DNA of 39,174 nt from Clostridia bacterium (GTDB lineage Bacteria; Bacillota; Clostridia; Oscillospirales; Acutalibacteraceae): the NCBI GenBank assembly GCA_024404195.1, contig JAKSQJ010000008.1, positions 1 to 39,174 on the forward strand. Direction: 5' to 3'. Position numbers and translations under genes: made by a program. The notes below the pieces were generated by a model that saw only the letters and a program-made list of their open reading frames with translations, was not told the origin of the DNA and ran no database searches. Positions within the stretch are counted from its first letter, which is position 1. Each line of letters opens with the position of its first letter. Shown here piece after piece: positions 38,247 to 39,174 of the stretch.

Positions 38247-38750
38247 TTATGCAGCGTCGCCGTTTTTATCAACGATAGCTTGAACTGCACGGGCAAATGC
38301 CGAGATAGGTGCCTGGAAGGCGTTGCAAACTGTTGCAAGAAGAACATCCTTTGTAGGAAGCTTTGCCAAAGAGTCAATGGTAGCGAGGTCAACAACCTTA
38401 CCCTCTAAGAAACCTGTTTTAATATTAAAGGTTTCATGGTCCTCTGCAAACTTAGAAAGGATTCTTGCGGCTGCAGTATGGTCTTCTTTGGAAAGGGCGA
38501 TAGCGGTTGTTCCTTCAAGAGTTGAACGCATATCCTCAAGACCTGTGCCCTCAAGTGCACGGGAAAGAAGGGTGTTCTTAACAACGAAGTATTCAATTCC
38601 GTTTTCACGAAGTTCCTTACGAAGAGCGGTATCATCAGCAACGGTAACACCCTTATAATCAACGATAATACCGGCGATAGAACCGTTTACCTTTTCGGTA
38701 AGCTCTGCAACGATTTGCTGTTTTTGTTCCAAAACTTTTGCGTTAGGCAA
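38247..38750 (-). CDS. rplJ: 50S ribosomal protein L10
   Basis: The 167-residue protein begins (L/M)PNAKVLEQKQQIVAELTEK and continues with GIIVDYKGVTVADDTALRKELRENG, YFVVKNTLLSRAL, EGTTAIALS and LAKLPTKDVLLATV, all L10 marks. It anchors L7/L12 dimers to 23S rRNA. The start is a TTG at 38750, which has GGAGGTGA at the correct distance; no ATG fits. A TTG start in a very highly expressed gene is uncommon. Control is through the L10 leader just upstream. Confidence 0.96.
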   Translation of the reverse strand: MPNAKVLEQKQQIVAELTEKVNGSIAGIIVDYKGVTVADDTALRKELRENGIEYFVVKNTLLSRALEGTGLEDMRSTLEGTTAIALSKEDHTAAARILSKFAEDHETFNIKTGFLEGKVVDLATIDSLAKLPTKDVLLATVCNAFQAPISAFARAVQAIVDKNGDAA

Positions 38751-38770
38751 TTTTTTCACCTCCGAAAAAA

Positions 38771-38889
38771 GAAAAAAGTCCGCCAAAGAACGGACAGACA
38801 TGAAAATATAAAATATAAAATTTCAATTTCACGCTAACCTCGGTAGGCGTTAAACTTACGGCAAAATGCCACCTACTGTCTTTGGATGC
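38771..38889 (-). promoter_or_regulatory. Ribosomal protein L10 leader with attenuator
   Basis: On the minus strand, CCAAAGACAGTAGGTGGC and the complementary CGCCTACCGAGG form the conserved L10-binding element. A terminator stem follows, GTCCG-TTCTTTGG-CGGAC with a T run (38771-38795). Excess L10 is expected to bind the leader and favour termination before rplJ-rplL. Confidence 0.92.
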
Positions 38890-38896
38890 GAGAAAT

Positions 38897-38925
38897 ATTA
38901 TAATGTAAAACGAGGGCTTTGTCAA
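38897..38925 (-). promoter_or_regulatory. Promoter of rplJ-rplL
   Basis: On the minus strand TTGACA (38920-38925) and TATAAT (38897-38902) are 17 bases apart, a perfect consensus match. Confidence 0.93.
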
Positions 38926-38960
38926 GTATTTTTTCAAAATAAATAAAAAATAATTTACTC

Positions 38961-38989
38961 TTGCAAAATTTATTATTATGTGTTAATAT
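38961..38989 (+). promoter_or_regulatory. Promoter of tRNA-Ala
   Basis: TTGCAA (38961-38966) and TAATAT (38984-38989) are 17 bases apart, with TGTGT before the -10 box. Confidence 0.7.
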
Positions 38990-39014
38990 AATTATGCTCA
39001 AAATTAAAGCAAAT

Positions 39015-39090
39015 GGGGTTTTAGCGCAGTTGGTAGCGCACCACACTGGCAGTGTGGGGGTCAGGGGTTCGAATCCCCTAAGCTCCACCA
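39015..39090 (+). tRNA. tRNA-Ala (GGC)
   Basis: Acceptor GGGGTTT/AAGCTCC, D-arm with AGTTGGTAG, anticodon stem-loop CCACA-CTGGCAG-TGTGG with anticodon GGC, T-loop TTCGAAT and encoded CCA make a complete 76-base tRNA. The remaining 84 bases of the window after it show no gene, terminator or recognisable element. Confidence 0.96.
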
Positions 39091-39174
39091 AATGGACATT
39101 GGACGAACACCGTATTTTGGGGCGGATTTGCCGTTAAGGTGTATCTCTGATGCCAATTACAAAACACCGTTCTG

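Noticed and set aside
39091..39174. Integrated element at the tRNA-Ala 3' end
   Set aside because: tRNA genes are common integration sites, but only 84 bases follow and neither an integrase nor a repeated tRNA end can be seen.

Overview
This is about 39 kb of a low-GC Gram-positive chromosome, most likely an uncultured anaerobic member of the Clostridia (Oscillospiraceae/Ruminococcaceae-like). That placement is inference. It rests on AGGAGG-type ribosome binding sites, frequent TTG/GTG starts, sigma-A promoters, a yloU-fakA(yloV)-recG order as in Bacillus/Clostridium, an L10 leader, lysine and folate riboswitches, a meso-diaminopimelate dehydrogenase, and a surface-protein module known from gut Clostridia. 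No species is identifiable by eye.

Layout. 1-4.0 kb: end of a cluster of secreted or anchored proteins (a DUF6273-like protein cut by the window edge, a signal-peptide protein, a lipoprotein, a PqqD-like protein), then two small membrane proteins, one with an EF-hand. 4.0-6.1 kb: dGTPase-like HD hydrolase and a GNAT acetyltransferase with an unusual leader. 6.1-6.3 kb: tRNA-Gln and tRNA-His on the minus strand. 6.4-12.7 kb: HtrA protease, an Ldh_2 dehydrogenase, dusB, yebC, radC and an RluA-type pseudouridine synthase. 12.7-19.3 kb, minus strand: ymdB - solute-binding lipoprotein - yloU - fakA - recG. 19.5-24.2 kb, plus strand: rplM-rpsI, a formyl-THF cyclo-ligase, a ProX-like deacylase, a small unknown protein, then lysine riboswitch - dapA - ddh. 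24.2-27.3 kb: a large nested inverted repeat, a Crp/Fnr regulator, an NMN adenylyltransferase-like gene, a Vat-type acetyltransferase with a low-molecular-weight phosphatase, and an unassigned ncRNA candidate. 27.3-34.0 kb: a galacturonate locus: divergent AraC regulator, GH4 alpha-galacturonidase with a CHEV motif, uxaB, uxaA, uxaC. 34.0-36.9 kb, minus strand: proBAC. 37.0-38.9 kb, minus strand: folate riboswitch - folT, and rplJ-rplL behind an L10 leader. A tRNA-Ala closes the window.

How genes work together. The GH4 enzyme would release galacturonate from short alpha-linked galacturonides. UxaC, UxaB and UxaA then carry it to 2-keto-3-deoxygluconate; the kinase and aldolase for the last steps are not here. 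DapA and Ddh belong to the short dehydrogenase route to meso-diaminopimelate and lysine, and the riboswitch gives lysine feedback. ProB, ProA and ProC make proline from glutamate.

Most of the window is ordinary core and metabolic sequence. The least explained parts are the roughly 325-bp nested palindrome between ddh and the Crp/Fnr gene, the promoter-and-terminator-bounded RNA at 27.1-27.3 kb, the leader peptide and mutually exclusive Shine-Dalgarno pairing before the GNAT gene, and the orphan PqqD-like gene. I found no CRISPR array, transposase, phage gene or recognisable defence system.
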